Shown: positions 45,406 to 56,770 of the stretch, one piece after another
Layout: the number at the start of each line of letters is the position of its first letter
Numbering within the stretch: position 1 is the first letter of the stretch
Source: Neostapfia colusana
Lineage: Eukaryota > Streptophyta > Magnoliopsida > Poales > Poaceae
Direction of reading: 5' to 3'
Assembly (NCBI GenBank): GCA_030760725.1
Contig: JASWHV010000011.1
Location: 16,021,501 to 16,085,500, forward strand
DNA: 64,000 bases
Position numbers and translations under genes: made by a program
The notes under the pieces: generated by a model
What the model was told of the DNA's origin: nothing
Seen by the model: the letters and a program-made list of their open reading frames with translations, nothing else
The model's database searches: none

Positions 45406-48400
45406 ATGACTCGCGCTCGTGCCAACCCGGAGGTTCGGGGTTCCAGTCAGGGGGAGAATCTTCCCAACAGCCTCCTGAGGCTTCATCCGGACAGAAACAG
45501 CAGCAACAACCGCCACCGCCAACAGTTACATTGGCCCACATCGTTGCCACCACGGCGGGTTCATATCAGCAGCACACGGAGCTGCTGCAAACTTTGATCG
45601 CGAATACGTTTCGACCTGAGAGGCGTCAAGACCTAGAGGAGCGTCAACAAAGCTCCTACTCAGACTTTCTGGCTACTCATCCCCAGATATTCTCAAGGGT
45701 GGATGAACCCCTCGATGCGGACAACTGGCTCCGCACGATGGAAATGAAGTTCGGGCTGTGCCAAGTGAGTGAGCAGCGGAAGAAACAGTTCACAGACCAA
45801 CAACTTTAAAGGTCCGCGAACGCTTGGTGGGCCAACTTTTGTGCCTCGCAACCCACCGAGCGAGTGCTGACCTGGGTGGAGTTCCGGACAGCCTTCAGGG
45901 CCTATCATATACTGCCAGGTCTTACGAAGAGGAAGACGCAGGAGTTCATTCGCCTGCAGCAATGCAGACGGAACACGCTGGAGTACTCCAGGGCGTTCAA
46001 CGATCTCGCGCTCTATGCATCATATCACGCTGATACTGATGAGAAGCGGCGGGACCATTTTTACCAGGGGCTGAATCCGCTCCTGAAGGACAAGCTGGCG
46101 ATGTTCAATCGCGGCAGCCTCAATGATATTATTGATGCTGCGATTGTGCAAGAGGACTCCGGCCAGGAGTTAGCGGCGGTGGAGAAGAAGTGAAGCACGC
46201 CGCAGAGCAGTGGAGAGTGAGGTAGTCCTCCCCAGAAACAGCGGATGGTGTATCGCTCACCATCGGGTCAACGATGGCCACCACCACAGCGACCGATGCA
46301 ATTTCGCAGTCGGCCGTACTCACCACCGGCGTTCCGACCGGCATTACCAGCACCACCTCCGCAGCAACAACAGCAGCAGCGGATGATGCCGCATGCGTTT
46401 GCAACTCCGCAGCGCATGCCGGGCTTTCGTCCTCCAAGCATGGATCAGCCATCAACTGCATGCTATAAATGCGGTCGCCAAGGGCACTTTGCCAACAACT
46501 GCCCCGAGAGGCAAGGCGGCGGAGTGGCACCACAGTTTCCAGGGAGGAATCAGCCCCGGAACCCCATTAATGCATGGCGGGCAAACCCTAAGCCCGGCAC
46601 CGTCCACCAACTCGCCATAGAGGATGTGCCGAAGGGAGAGCCAATCCTTGCGGGTATGCTCCAACTCCACCAGCATTCCGCCATAGTGTTATTTGATTCG
46701 GGAGCCACGCATAGTTTCATAAGCCAAGCTTTTATTGCTAAATACAGCTTGCAAATACTACCCACCAAAAGTCCTTACGTGATTTGTTTACCGGGTGGGA
46801 AAATTCCAGCAAGCATGATGGTTTCAAAAGCGCCATTATGCTTAGGGGGTAGAGTATACCCTACGTCTCTCATAGCTTTAGAGGGACAAAAGGTCGATGT
46901 CATCTTAGGGATGTCGTTGTTAACCCGCCACGGTGCTGTTTTAGACACCGTCCTCTGACTTGTGCATCTACAACCAGAAATGCACGAGTCTCACTCATTA
47001 TTTCTGGACAGTCCAGAAATAAAACTTCCAAGTGTATACCAATGCACCACCATCAGATTGGAAGACATTCCAGTAGTCCGTGAGTTCCCAGATGTGTTCC
47101 CGGATGATTTACCGGGGACGCCACCCGACCGAGAGGTGGAGTTCAAGATTTAACTTGCACCAGGAACCATGCAAATATACAGGAGGCCGTACAAGATGGC
47201 GCCAAAGGAGTTGGCAGAATTAAAAATGCAGTTGACGGACCTGCTGGAGAAGGATTTTATTAGGCCAAGCTCCTCGCCATGGGGCTGTTCGGCATTATTT
47301 GTGAAGAAGAAAGATGAGATGTTGCGGATTTGCATGGACTATCGTCCACTAAACGCCGTAACCATCAAGAACATGTACCCGTTGCCATGGATCGACATGT
47401 TGTTTGATCAGTTGGTCAAAGCAAAGATCTTTTCCAAGATGAACATAAGATCTGGGTAACATCATATTAAGATACGGGCTGAGGACATCCCGAAGACAGC
47501 TTTCTCGACGAGGTACGGGCTGTATGAGTACCTAGTCATGTCCTTCGGCCTCACCAACACTCCAGCTTATTTCATGTACTTGATGAACTCGGTGTTCATG
47601 CCGGAGCTGGACAAGTTTGTCGTGGTCTTCGTCGACGACATATTGGTATATTCCAAGTCGGAGGAAGAACATGTGGAGCATCTTTGTATAGTCTTGCAAA
47701 GGCTGCGGGATGACAAGCTATACACAAACTCAGCAAATGCGAATTCTGGATATCGCAAGTGCCTTTTCTAGGGCATATTATCTCAGCGGAGGGCATCGCT
47801 GTAGACCCGAGTAAGATCACACAAGTACTGAATTGGAAGTCCCCGAGGTCTGTTCACGAGGTACGGAGTTTCCTCAGACTCGCGGGATATTATCGGAGGT
47901 TCATTCTGAACTTCTCAAAAGTTGCCAAGCCTATGACCGAGCTGCTGAAGAAGGCTACCAAATATGTTTGGAGTCCACCATGTGAAGCAGCGTTCAAGGC
48001 ATTAGTGAAGCACCTAACATCAGCACCTGTTTTGGTGCAGCCAGACACAACAAAACCGTTTGATGTGTACTGCGAGGCATCCGGCATTGGGCTTGGATGT
48101 GTGCTGATGCAAGACCAAAGGGTGGTCGCATATGGATGACGACAGCTCAGGAATCATGAGCAAAATTATTCAACTCATGACTTAGAGCTCGCTGCTGTGG
48201 TACTCGCACTCGAAATGTGGAGGCACTAACTACTCGGTAACCTCGTGCATTTATATACTGACAACAAGAGCCTCAAGTACATAATCATTCAGAAGGAGGT
48301 GAACATGAGGCAGCAAAGATGGTTAGAGTTGATAAAGTATTAGAAATAGATATCCATTATCACCCCGGCAAGGCAAACATAGTGGCAGATGCGCTAAGTC

Positions 48401-49930
48401 GCAAGTCGCACGTTCATAATCTGACCATCACTCCGTTGGAAGAGAGCGAACCACCATTATATGTGATTCCACATGGAGATCACTACAACTTAGCTCTTAT
48501 CCCCACCATCCGTGAAGAGGTAGTTGCATCTCAGAAACATGACAAGGGCATGTCGCATTTGCGGAGACGTGTAGACAGTGGGGAGTTGAAATGTTTCCTG
48601 AAGGACGGAGACGGCGTTCTGTGGTTCAAGGACAGGATCATCGTACCCCATAAACCGGAGTTACGGAAGAAAATCTTTGATGAGGCTCACTTGTCAAAGT
48701 TTTCTATTCACCCCTGCAGCAACAAGATGTATCAAGAACTCAGAAGCAAGTTTTGGTGGACACGGATGAAGTGGTAGATCACAAAGTATGTGTCCGAGTG
48801 TGATACATGCCGGATGGTGAAGCGGACCACATGAAGAAACCGGGATTATTACAACCATTTGGCATTCCTGCCTGGAAGTGGGAGGATGTGAGCATGGACT
48901 TCATCAGTTTACCCACCATATTTTAGAAACATGATTTGGTGTGGATGATCGTCGACCGGCTCACCAAAGTTGCCCATTTTATCCCGGTCAACACCAACTA
49001 CAATGCCAAGAAGTATGCTGAATTGTACATCTCACGTATCTTGTGCTTATATGGCGTACCCCGCACTATCATCTCAGATCGGGGCACTCTATTTTTGTCT
49101 CGTTTTTGGGAGCAGTTACATGCTGCTGTGGGGACGAAGCTGATCCGTAGTTCAGCGTACCACCAGCAGACGGATGGGCAAACCTGGCGGGTAAATCAAA
49201 TATTAGAAGATATGTTGCGAGCTTGTGCTATCAACCACGGTAAGAATTGGGATGATCACATACCGTTAGCCGAGTTTTCGTACAACAATGGGTATCAAGC
49301 CAGCATCAAAATGGCGCCCTACGAAGCGCTATACGGGAGAAAATGCCGCAGACCGCTAAATTGGTGTGAGTCTGGCGAAAGGGTCACCGTCGGGATTCAT
49401 CTTGTCAACAATGTGGAAGAAAAGGTTCGGCTGATTCAAGCGAACTTAAAAGCCGCCCAATCCTGACAAAAACAGTATGCGCGTCCTTTGCAATTTGAAG
49501 TCGGGGATCACGTGTATCTAATTGTGTCTCCATTGAAGGGCGTGAACAGATTCGGGGTGAGAGGAAAGTTGGCACCCCGATTCATCGGTCCATTCCAGAT
49601 TGTGGAAAGATGTGGATCAGTTGCATACCAGCTGAAATTACCAGCGACACTCTCCGGTGTGCACGACGTCTTTCACATTTCTCAGCTGAGGAAGTGCCTC
49701 AAGCTTTCAACTACCGTTCAACTGGGAGATATCGAAGAACTGAAATCGGATCTCACTTATCGGGAGGAACCGGTTCAGATTATTGATGAAAAGGCCTGAA
49801 CCACACGCAACCGTATGTTGTGGTTCTACAAATTCTATGGATTAATCACTCCATATATGGAGCGACATGGGAGAGCGAAGGCTTGCTTCGCGCTAACTAT
49901 CCTGACCTTTTTACGTCGCACATCCGGTAA
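45406..49930 (+). pseudogene. Element D gag-pol, heavily decayed
   Basis: Starts MTRARANPEV at 45406; a frameshift within the first dozen codons leads to the main gag frame. Recognisable in order: the CCHC knuckle CYKCGRQGHFANNC, protease FDSGATHSFIS (near 46695-46725), RT with FVDDILVYS (near 47630), RNase H with YCEASGIGLG (Asp to Glu at the usual catalytic position), integrase zinc and DDE region (48680-49210), and the chromodomain remnant ending at 49930. In-frame stops lie at 45807, 46191, 46956, 47151, 47457, 48137, 48775, 49464 and 49797, with frameshifts near 45435, 47728 and between 48140 and 48319. Clearly dead. Confidence 0.88.
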
Positions 49931-49986
49931 TTTTCCACCGTCCTCTCTCTCATTTTCATCTTATAATCTCGGGACGAGATTCTTTT

Positions 49987-49996
49987 AGGGGGGGAG
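49987..49996 (+). other. Polypurine tract of element D
   Basis: AGGGGGGGAG directly before TGTAAGGGCCC. Confidence 0.88.
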
Positions 49997-51595
49997 TGTA
50001 AGGGCCCAAGTTTTCCAATTGCTAAAAAGTGTTCATCACATCACACTCACTTCATTTGAGGAGATCTTATGAACACCTTTGAAGAGCAAGTAAACACCAT
50101 CAAGAAAGTCATTAGAAGATAAACTCACAAAATGCAAAAGTGGTATTTCCCACATGCATCATATAGGGGATGAGCATATGGAAAACTCCCAAACTTTTCT
50201 AGGAGTGCTGATGCCAAAATTTTACCCAAATCCAAAACCTTTTGAGGTGTTTTTGGGTACAACTAGAAAAAAGCTAGTTTGAACTTAAATTCAAATTCAA
50301 ACTCCTTTCACCCCATGAATTCAAAAGGGGGATTCATATTCACATTCAGAACATTTTTGTGTGCTCACACACCAATTCTCACTCCATTTGGAGTTGATCT
50401 TGACATGAGGTATTTTGAGAAAAATTCAAACTGAATTTAAATTTCAGTTTGCCATTTGAATCAAAATACAATCAAACCAATTCACAATTTGAGTTCTACC
50501 AATTTCAAATGGGCATTTGGTGGATTACTCAAATCACAAAGGGTATTAGGGTCCCCAAATAAAGAGCAGTAGGAAAATTCAAGTTTGTGGGACAAATCTG
50601 CAGCTGGGACCCACTGTCAGCCACTCTAAACAGAGGAACCGCCTCAGCTCGGGTGTCCTTCGCACGGAGAGCGCCAGCGCGCCGGCCGACCCGTTCCTGA
50701 CAGGAAATCGGTGCCAGCTCCTGCTCTCGACGTGCCCGCGCCCTAATCAATCCCTGAGTAGCTCAAAGCCGAGTTCGTCACTGATCTCACGTGCCCACTT
50801 GCTCTCTGTTCTGCTCCCGCGAAGAACACCACCAACGCCGCTCTCGGTGTCGCCCGATCGCACACCGCAATCAAGCGTCGGTTGAGCGAGCTCTCCACAG
50901 CAAAAACGATACCCACAGTGTGCTATTGCGTGCTACCTCGTCCACTCCGGCATTGTTGGCTGCTGTTGGCCACCAATTGAAGAACAGTGCCGCATGTCCG
51001 AAGTAACCAGAAGGAACCGAAAGCGGTTCGCCGTTGACAGCGTGCTACGGTCAACCTCATCTCCACTTCCCTACACAAGAAAGGTGCGTCATGGTGTGTA
51101 GAAGGTGTCCTGAAAGCTGTTTGGCAAATGATGACCATAGAACTGGAATTTCCATGTATACCGAAAGCTTGTTCTTTTAGCCCGAGCTCACTTTGAAATG
51201 AAATTCAGACTCCACGTAATTTTGTCGGTCGAACTTGTTGGTCAGTAGGTTCTACACATGCTAGCGCACACTCTCGAGGAAGAAACATAGGATACCATCG
51301 AGAATCGGTGGGGATATGGCCGTTTTCCTCACCGCCGACGCAAAACACCTCGGCTCTCCGTTGAGAGTATGTTTGCTGGCATTTCTAGCTTTCAAAAGGT
51401 TTTGTTTCATGTTCCTCGTGCTCCACTGATGCTCTCCAAGCAATTCATGGCCAGTTTGGTGCTGTGTAGCATGGGGCCGACCTCACTGGAACCCTAGGTT
51501 CCGCTGTCGCCGGTGCATGCATGTTTGCGGGCATCGCCGGCCGCCGGCGACCCTCAAAATGAACTCAGCACGGGAAAGTATGTGGCGGCGGTAAG
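49997..51595 (+). repeat. Element D 3' LTR, first part
   Basis: It matches 38741 to about 40331. It is interrupted by E right after GGCG|GTAAG, a donor-like site that is GC-type in the 5' LTR. Confidence 0.9.
51591..51595. repeat. Expected target site of element E, left copy (GTAAG)
   Basis: The five bases before E's TGTGGC end. The right copy is outside the window, so this is a prediction. Confidence 0.55.
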
Positions 51596-51856
51596 TGTGG
51601 CGAACCGGAATCCGCACGCTCAGGATCTCAAAGGGTGGTGCCGCGCGATGCGACACCCGACAGCACACATTATAAGAATGATACTGTATTACATAGAAAA
51701 CCAACTGAAATGTACAAAGTAGTACAGGACTTCAGTTACAAGCTAGTGTTTAGATTACAACAGCGGAAGCTAAGTTTGTACAACTCACACCCATCTACCT
51801 AGCAAAATTCGGTTGCCCAGCCCTAGGGCAACCCACACTAGCTGCACTCCTCAGCT

Positions 51857-53061
51857 CAGCGCGGCGTGTACGTTTCCCACTCAACCGTGGTCCCCGACGG
51901 AGGGTAGCTCTCGCCGGTGGACTCATACCCCGAGTCCGTGGGATACTCCTCACCAGAAAAACACTTATAGCAGCAACCGTGAGCACGATGGCTCAACAAG
52001 ACTTAACCGACTCACCTAGGCATGAAACTCTACATGCAGTTTACAAAGAACATGGGATGGTAATCTGCAGCAGACGGACACGCCTACAAGTTCATCCTTA
52101 TCTCATCTTTTAGCCAGAAGTTAACAGTTCAGTAATCTGAAATTTAGTGAGCAATATTTGGTGGCACACATGTAGCAATACAATTATACATGTCAGCAAA
52201 ACTGAATCATAACAGTCCATAATTTATCTATGTCACGACTCAGTGACCAATTGGTACTCATCACCGGGAGGGACGGCGAATGGACTCGATATACACCTGC
52301 AGGGATACCCGAAGAGCACGTCACGTACGCCCACCCGTGGAGCTGCACAGCACACTCATTCGATGTCGTACGGGACAACCTTTCACCCAACAGCCCAAAC
52401 GTCGAACCGGTCGCACCAAAATGGACAGGAGGTTCCCTACACGGAGCATCTCTCTATGCCCGTTAGCAGATTTCCACCTTGCTGCCCTCAACCTACACCT
52501 ATAAATCGGTGCGTTATGCCTCGACGTACGGAGGTTTAGGTTACATCGGTTTACTGAGGCCCATATATACGATATGCCTTCGGTACGTTCAAACTTGATC
52601 AGCATGGGCCGCACACGGATCGGTCCTTAATCGACACGGACAGGGCTGCGCCCACAAGACTTCCTCTTGCTGCACCCTAGCCCCTGCCTAGTTTCATTTT
52701 CTTACTAAAGTGATCTCACATCACTCGAACCAATCCTGTGTGTCCCAAAGCCTAAACTCGCGAGTAGATTCCAACTACTCGACTTGTACCGAAGTTATAG
52801 GAATCATTAAGCATAGCCTGTTTACACAAGGTCTTAGACACTACCCTCACTCTTGTAGGAAATTCTGGTTATGCAATTGGAGTTTCATCCATTCTACACC
52901 TAATGCACATATATATATCACATCCCAAGTGTACATAAAGCAAAACTTTGTAAAATTGTTTAATGCAAACAGGGGCTTGCCTTGTTGCTGCTGGTCAGTG
53001 GTTAGGGCTTCGTCCGGAAGAAGAAAATCGAGCACTTCCGGGGTCTCCTCGCCTTCAGCGA
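51857..53061 (-). CDS. LTR-embedded small spliced ORF, copy in E 3' LTR (exons 52981-53061 and 51857-51953)
   Basis: Sense exon 2 follows TTTACGTGTAG and contains EETPEVLDFLLPDEALTTDQ. It ends CAACAAG|GCAAGC. Exon 3 starts GEEYPTDSGYESTGESYPP and ends VEWETYTPR, stop. The junction is phase 1, as in B and C. The exon 3 acceptor reads TTTTTCTG here but TTTTTCAG in E's 5' LTR (63625-63627), so this copy has probably lost it. The LINE lies in the presumed first intron. Confidence 0.5.
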
Positions 53062-53418
53062 CTACACGTAAACGATATACTATATGTCAATTTAAATGCA
53101 AAGTTTAGAACTGAATATGTAATTACCATAACTCTAGCTAGCCCTCCGCTTTGGTTCTGAAATTCTTATGGTGGCTTGGTAGGGTCCTAACCAGAGTCTT
53201 GACCAAGTTTCATTTGAAACAAAGGTCATTTGAGCTTTGTACAAATAAAAGCCTATTTGGTCATTAGTATAGCCTCTAAGGATTTTTAGGGACTTTCATG
53301 GCTCAAACCCTTACTTTCTGGAAACTAGAGTTTGAAATGGTTCTAATGGACTTGGTTTCATGTCATTTGACGAATCCTAGATAAAGTTATGCACTAATCA
53401 AGATTTGAGAAAATCTGA

Positions 53419-53435
53419 AAAATGTTTCTGTACAA
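53419..53435. repeat. LINE target site duplication, left copy (17 bp)
   Basis: AAAAATGTTTCTGTACA, repeated exactly at 54691-54707. Its length and perfection are typical of target-primed reverse transcription. Confidence 0.93.
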
Positions 53436-53524
53436 CAACAACAACAACAACCAAGCCTTTATCCCAAGCCTGTTGGGGTCGGCTAGACATGAAACCCAAT
53501 ATCAATGAAGTAAAAGAGAGGAAG

Positions 53525-53720
53525 AGTTATAAGAACAAGGAAAAAAGAAAAAAAAGGAAAAAGAAAAAAAGAAAAAAAAAGAAAAGAAAAAAAGAAAAAA
53601 AAAAGAAAAAAGAAAAAAGAAAAAAGAAAGAAAAATAGATAAGAGAAAAGAAAAAAGAAAAAGAAAAAAAAAGAAAAGAGAACAGAGAAAAGAAGAAAGA
53701 AAAAAGGAAAAAAAACAAGA
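53525..53720 (-). repeat. Purine/pyrimidine-biased low-complexity tract in the LINE 3' region
   Basis: About 195 nt almost purely A and G on the plus strand (C and T in LINE sense), irregular GAAAAA-type units. It lies between the LINE stop codon and its 3' end motif. It can be read as Lys-rich or Phe-rich frames in both directions; I do not regard these as genes. Confidence 0.85.
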
Positions 53721-54690
53721 CTACGATTCTGGCACATGGATTGCTACTTTCCATGCGGTCCTATCATGAGCTAAGTCTCTGGATACATTCCAATCTCTCA
53801 AATCTCGTTTTACCGCCTCCTCCCAGGTCAACCTTGGTCGTGCTCTACCCCTCCTAATATTTTCTCTACCTCTTAAAATCCCACTGTTAACCGGTGCTTC
53901 TGGAGGTCTCCGTTGGATATGTCCAAACCACCTAAGTCGATGTTGGACTAACTTCTCTTCAATCGGCGCCACCCCTACCTTATCTCGAATCACCTCATTC
54001 CTTATTCGGTCTCTTCTCGTGTGCCCGCACATCCATCGTAGCATGCGCATCTCTGCGACACTCACTTGTTGGACATGTTGCCGTTTAGTTGGCCAACATT
54101 CCGCCCCATAGAGCATCGCGGGTCTGATCACCGTCCTATAGAACTTCCCTTTTAGCTTTTGTGGGACTTTCCTATCACATAGGATTCCAGAGGCTTGTCG
54201 CCATTTCATCCACCCTACCTTGATCCTGTGGCAAACATCCTCATCAATATCGCCATTGCTTTGTAACATTGATCCTAAGTATCGGAAAGAGTCCCTTCTA
54301 GGTACTATTTGTCCTTGTAGACTAACATTTCCCTCTTCACGACCAACACCACTAAAGTCACACCTCATATACTCGGTTTTGGTCCTACTAAGTCTAAACC
54401 CCTTGGACTCTAAGGTTTGTCTCCATAACTCTAATTTCTTATCAACACCATCTCTAGTTCCATCTACCAGCACTACATCATCAGCAAAGAGCATGCACCA
54501 AGGGATATCCCCTTGTATATCCTTCGACACCTCATCCATCACCAAGGAAAAGATGTATGGGCTCAAAGCTGATCCTTGATGTCGTCCTACCGTGATAGGA
54601 AATGCATCAGTCTCACTATCACTTACGCGCACACTTGTCCTAACATTATTGTACATATCCTTGATAAGGGTAATGTACTTTGTTGGCAAA
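53721..54690 (-). CDS. LINE reverse transcriptase, C-terminal part (5' truncated)
   Basis: 323 uninterrupted codons, entering from the truncated end at 54690 and stopping at 53723-53721. RT motif B-like GRHQGSALSPYIF is followed by FADDVVLVD with the catalytic Asp pair. The conserved C-terminal region RMLRWMCGHTRRDRIRNEV is typical of RTE-clade plant elements, ending AWKVAIHVPES. The endonuclease and the first part of RT are missing. Frame-matching residues upstream of 54690 come from the flanking LTR. The absence of stops suggests a young insertion. Confidence 0.88.
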
Positions 54691-54707
54691 AAAAATGTTT
54701 CTGTACA
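54691..54707. repeat. LINE target site duplication, right copy (17 bp)
   Basis: Identical to 53419-53435. Confidence 0.93.
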
Positions 54708-56704
54708 TTTTTCTATTTTTTCAGGGCAGCTCACTTGATCACACCCTTAGAGGGACTAAATGAACTTTGATGGATCTGAAATTTTTACTGTGACTCAAGG
54801 ATTTTCAATTGAACCTCCCAGCCAAATTTCAGAATTTATCATAAATTAATTCTCCAGATAAAATTCCCAACAGCTTAAATTTTAGGGAATAAATTCTGGA
54901 AAACTAATAATTTTCATGAGCTGAAATTTGTCTTGCTGGAAAGTACTCAAAAATATGAATCCAACAAATTTTGGTTCACTGAATTTGGAGCTTCCTAGCA
55001 GAAGTTATATGCATTTGAAGTTTGAACCAAATCTGAAAATTCAAATAAAGTTTAAACCGGCTGGAGGGGTCCCCGGGCTACCTGTCAGCACCGCAACCAA
55101 ACCACACGGGTATCCACACCGTGTAGCCACCCGAAATCCCAGCACCACAAACGATCCAGCGCTGTTTTAACAGAGGTCGACACGTGGGGCCCGCGGAGCT
55201 TCGTCTACCTCGCGCTCCCGCGGCTCCCGTCGCCCCCTTCGCCGCAGAGCTCGCCGCCGGGCGTTCTGCTGCCCGACCTTCGACGAAACTCACCGCCTGT
55301 GCATATTTCTGCCTGAGAAACACGGTGGTGCACTCCCCGGAGCTCGGCGACGGCCGGAATAGTGCTCGAGATGGTGACAGCGGCCGGGAGCTCATTGGCG
55401 ATGTCGAACTCGGTGTTCTCTGCACCTTTTTCGACGAGGTTTGCTCGGAGAGCTCCGCTGAGACTTGCTGATCACGGATATGAGCACTGATCCTCGTGAA
55501 AACGGCCACAACTAGGACCTCACCATCGACCTAGGGCTAAAACAGCAGTGATCGGAAAATTTCAAAGAACAGCAACCCTAGTCTATGGTTTTCGCCGGTT
55601 TTTGATCCTAGGTGGCCATGGACAGGTGCAGAACATATGTGTAGCTCGGAATCCTCTGTGGTGAACTACCCATTACGAATTTCCGAGTTTTGAACTATTC
55701 GGTCCTTTGAACACCGAATGACTAACCGGACAAATTCTATCCCGGTGAAGCACGAGAGGAGAAGCGGTCGGCACGAGCGTGTTAAGCACCTCGGAGAGGA
55801 CCTTTTTCGTGTAGATCATCAGGCATGAAACGGCTTCTAGGTCTCGGACGCCGGGGAGCAGAGGGAGTCGGCCGGCGATAATTTTCTTCGTGCGCGGGAG
55901 CAAACGCAGCAACGCTGGCTGGTGGAGGAAGCGAAGTCGGTCTGTGCAGCGTGCGTGGGAGACGGGAATGAGCGTGAGCTGATCCTTCCACAGCGCTGGC
56001 GTGCACGTGGTTGCGAGAGGGTGAGGTGGCAGCGTTCCCGGCAGCCGACCGAAGCAGTGGAGGCGGTTCTCTCCTCTTCAGTCTCTGATCAGTGGGCCCT
56101 TTTCTCCCCCCTAATCCATTCTTAAATTCCACTGTAAATATCCCAGCTACTCTCAATTGAATGAGAGGCTTAAGCACCAAGTCATAGTTTGACTTTGATT
56201 TCCTCAATTTGAAATTGATTTGGCTAAATTTGCTTCCTATTTGAATTTGAAATTCAAATTCAGTTTTGAATTAATGCAAATTTAGCCCCCAACAAGATGA
56301 ACTCCAATGAGGATGCAAATTGGTGGACTAACTCAGAAAAATGTGCTGAGTTTGAATATGAATCCAACTTTTGAGTTCAAGTGATGAAGGTGGCTGAAAT
56401 TTGAATTTGCATTCAAATTGGCCCCTTTTTCAAATGTCTCCAAAAGTGTCTCAAAAAGTATTGGATTTGCATGAAATTTGGCCTGGGCCTTCCCAAGACT
56501 ATTTAAGGTCTAGGGGTGAGCTCAACCTTTCATGTTTATGTGTATGACTCCTACTTTTTGAAATTAGGGCTTTCCCCTCTAATCACCCCTTTTGATGGTG
56601 TTTACTTGCTCTTCACAAGTGTTCATGAGCTATCCACCAATGAGATGTGGTGTTGTGAGGTGATGAAATAAACACTTTTGCAAGTTCATTCTTGGGCTTT
56701 TACA

Positions 56705-56717
56705 TCCCTCCCCACTT
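56705..56717 (-). other. Polypurine tract of element E
   Basis: Sense AAGTGGGGAGGGA before the LTR start TGTAAAAGCC. Confidence 0.85.
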
Positions 56718-56770
56718 AAAAGAATCTCGTCCCGAGATTACAAAAGAAGAGACAGCGATGTAATAGGAAC

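Larger units (their letters stand above)
38741..51595 (+). mobile_element. Element D (Tekay-type Ty3/gypsy with ORF0), 3' end interrupted by E
   Basis: A plus-strand relative of B: the same LTR start TGTAAGGGCC, the same ORF0 and the same gag-pol order. Its 3' LTR begins at 49997 and is cut at 51595 by element E, so the rest lies beyond the window. It is much more decayed than B. Confidence 0.88.
53436..54690 (-). mobile_element. 5'-truncated RTE-type LINE
   Basis: A 1255-bp non-LTR retrotransposon bounded by a perfect 17-bp duplication. Its 3' end (left) is a short TTG repeat tail (53436-53450), followed inward by a conserved end containing AAGCCTGTTGGGGTCGGCTA on the plus strand. A pyrimidine-rich stretch and the C-terminal RT coding region come next. 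Truncation at the right falls within RT. Confidence 0.88.
51596..56704 (-). repeat. Element E 3' LTR, containing a LINE insertion
   Basis: 5109 bp including 1272 bp of LINE and duplicated target, so originally about 3837 bp. Ends TGTGGC and TTTTACA. The first 730 bp match 63267-64000. GC-rich block about 55060-56050. Donor GGCG|GTGAGTTTC at 55294, exon 2 at 52981-53061 and exon 3 at 51857-51953. Confidence 0.9.

Noticed and set aside
53405..53737. Lys-rich or Phe-rich low-complexity proteins
   Set aside because: They are translations of the purine/pyrimidine tract in the LINE 3' region, with no start context or conserved part.
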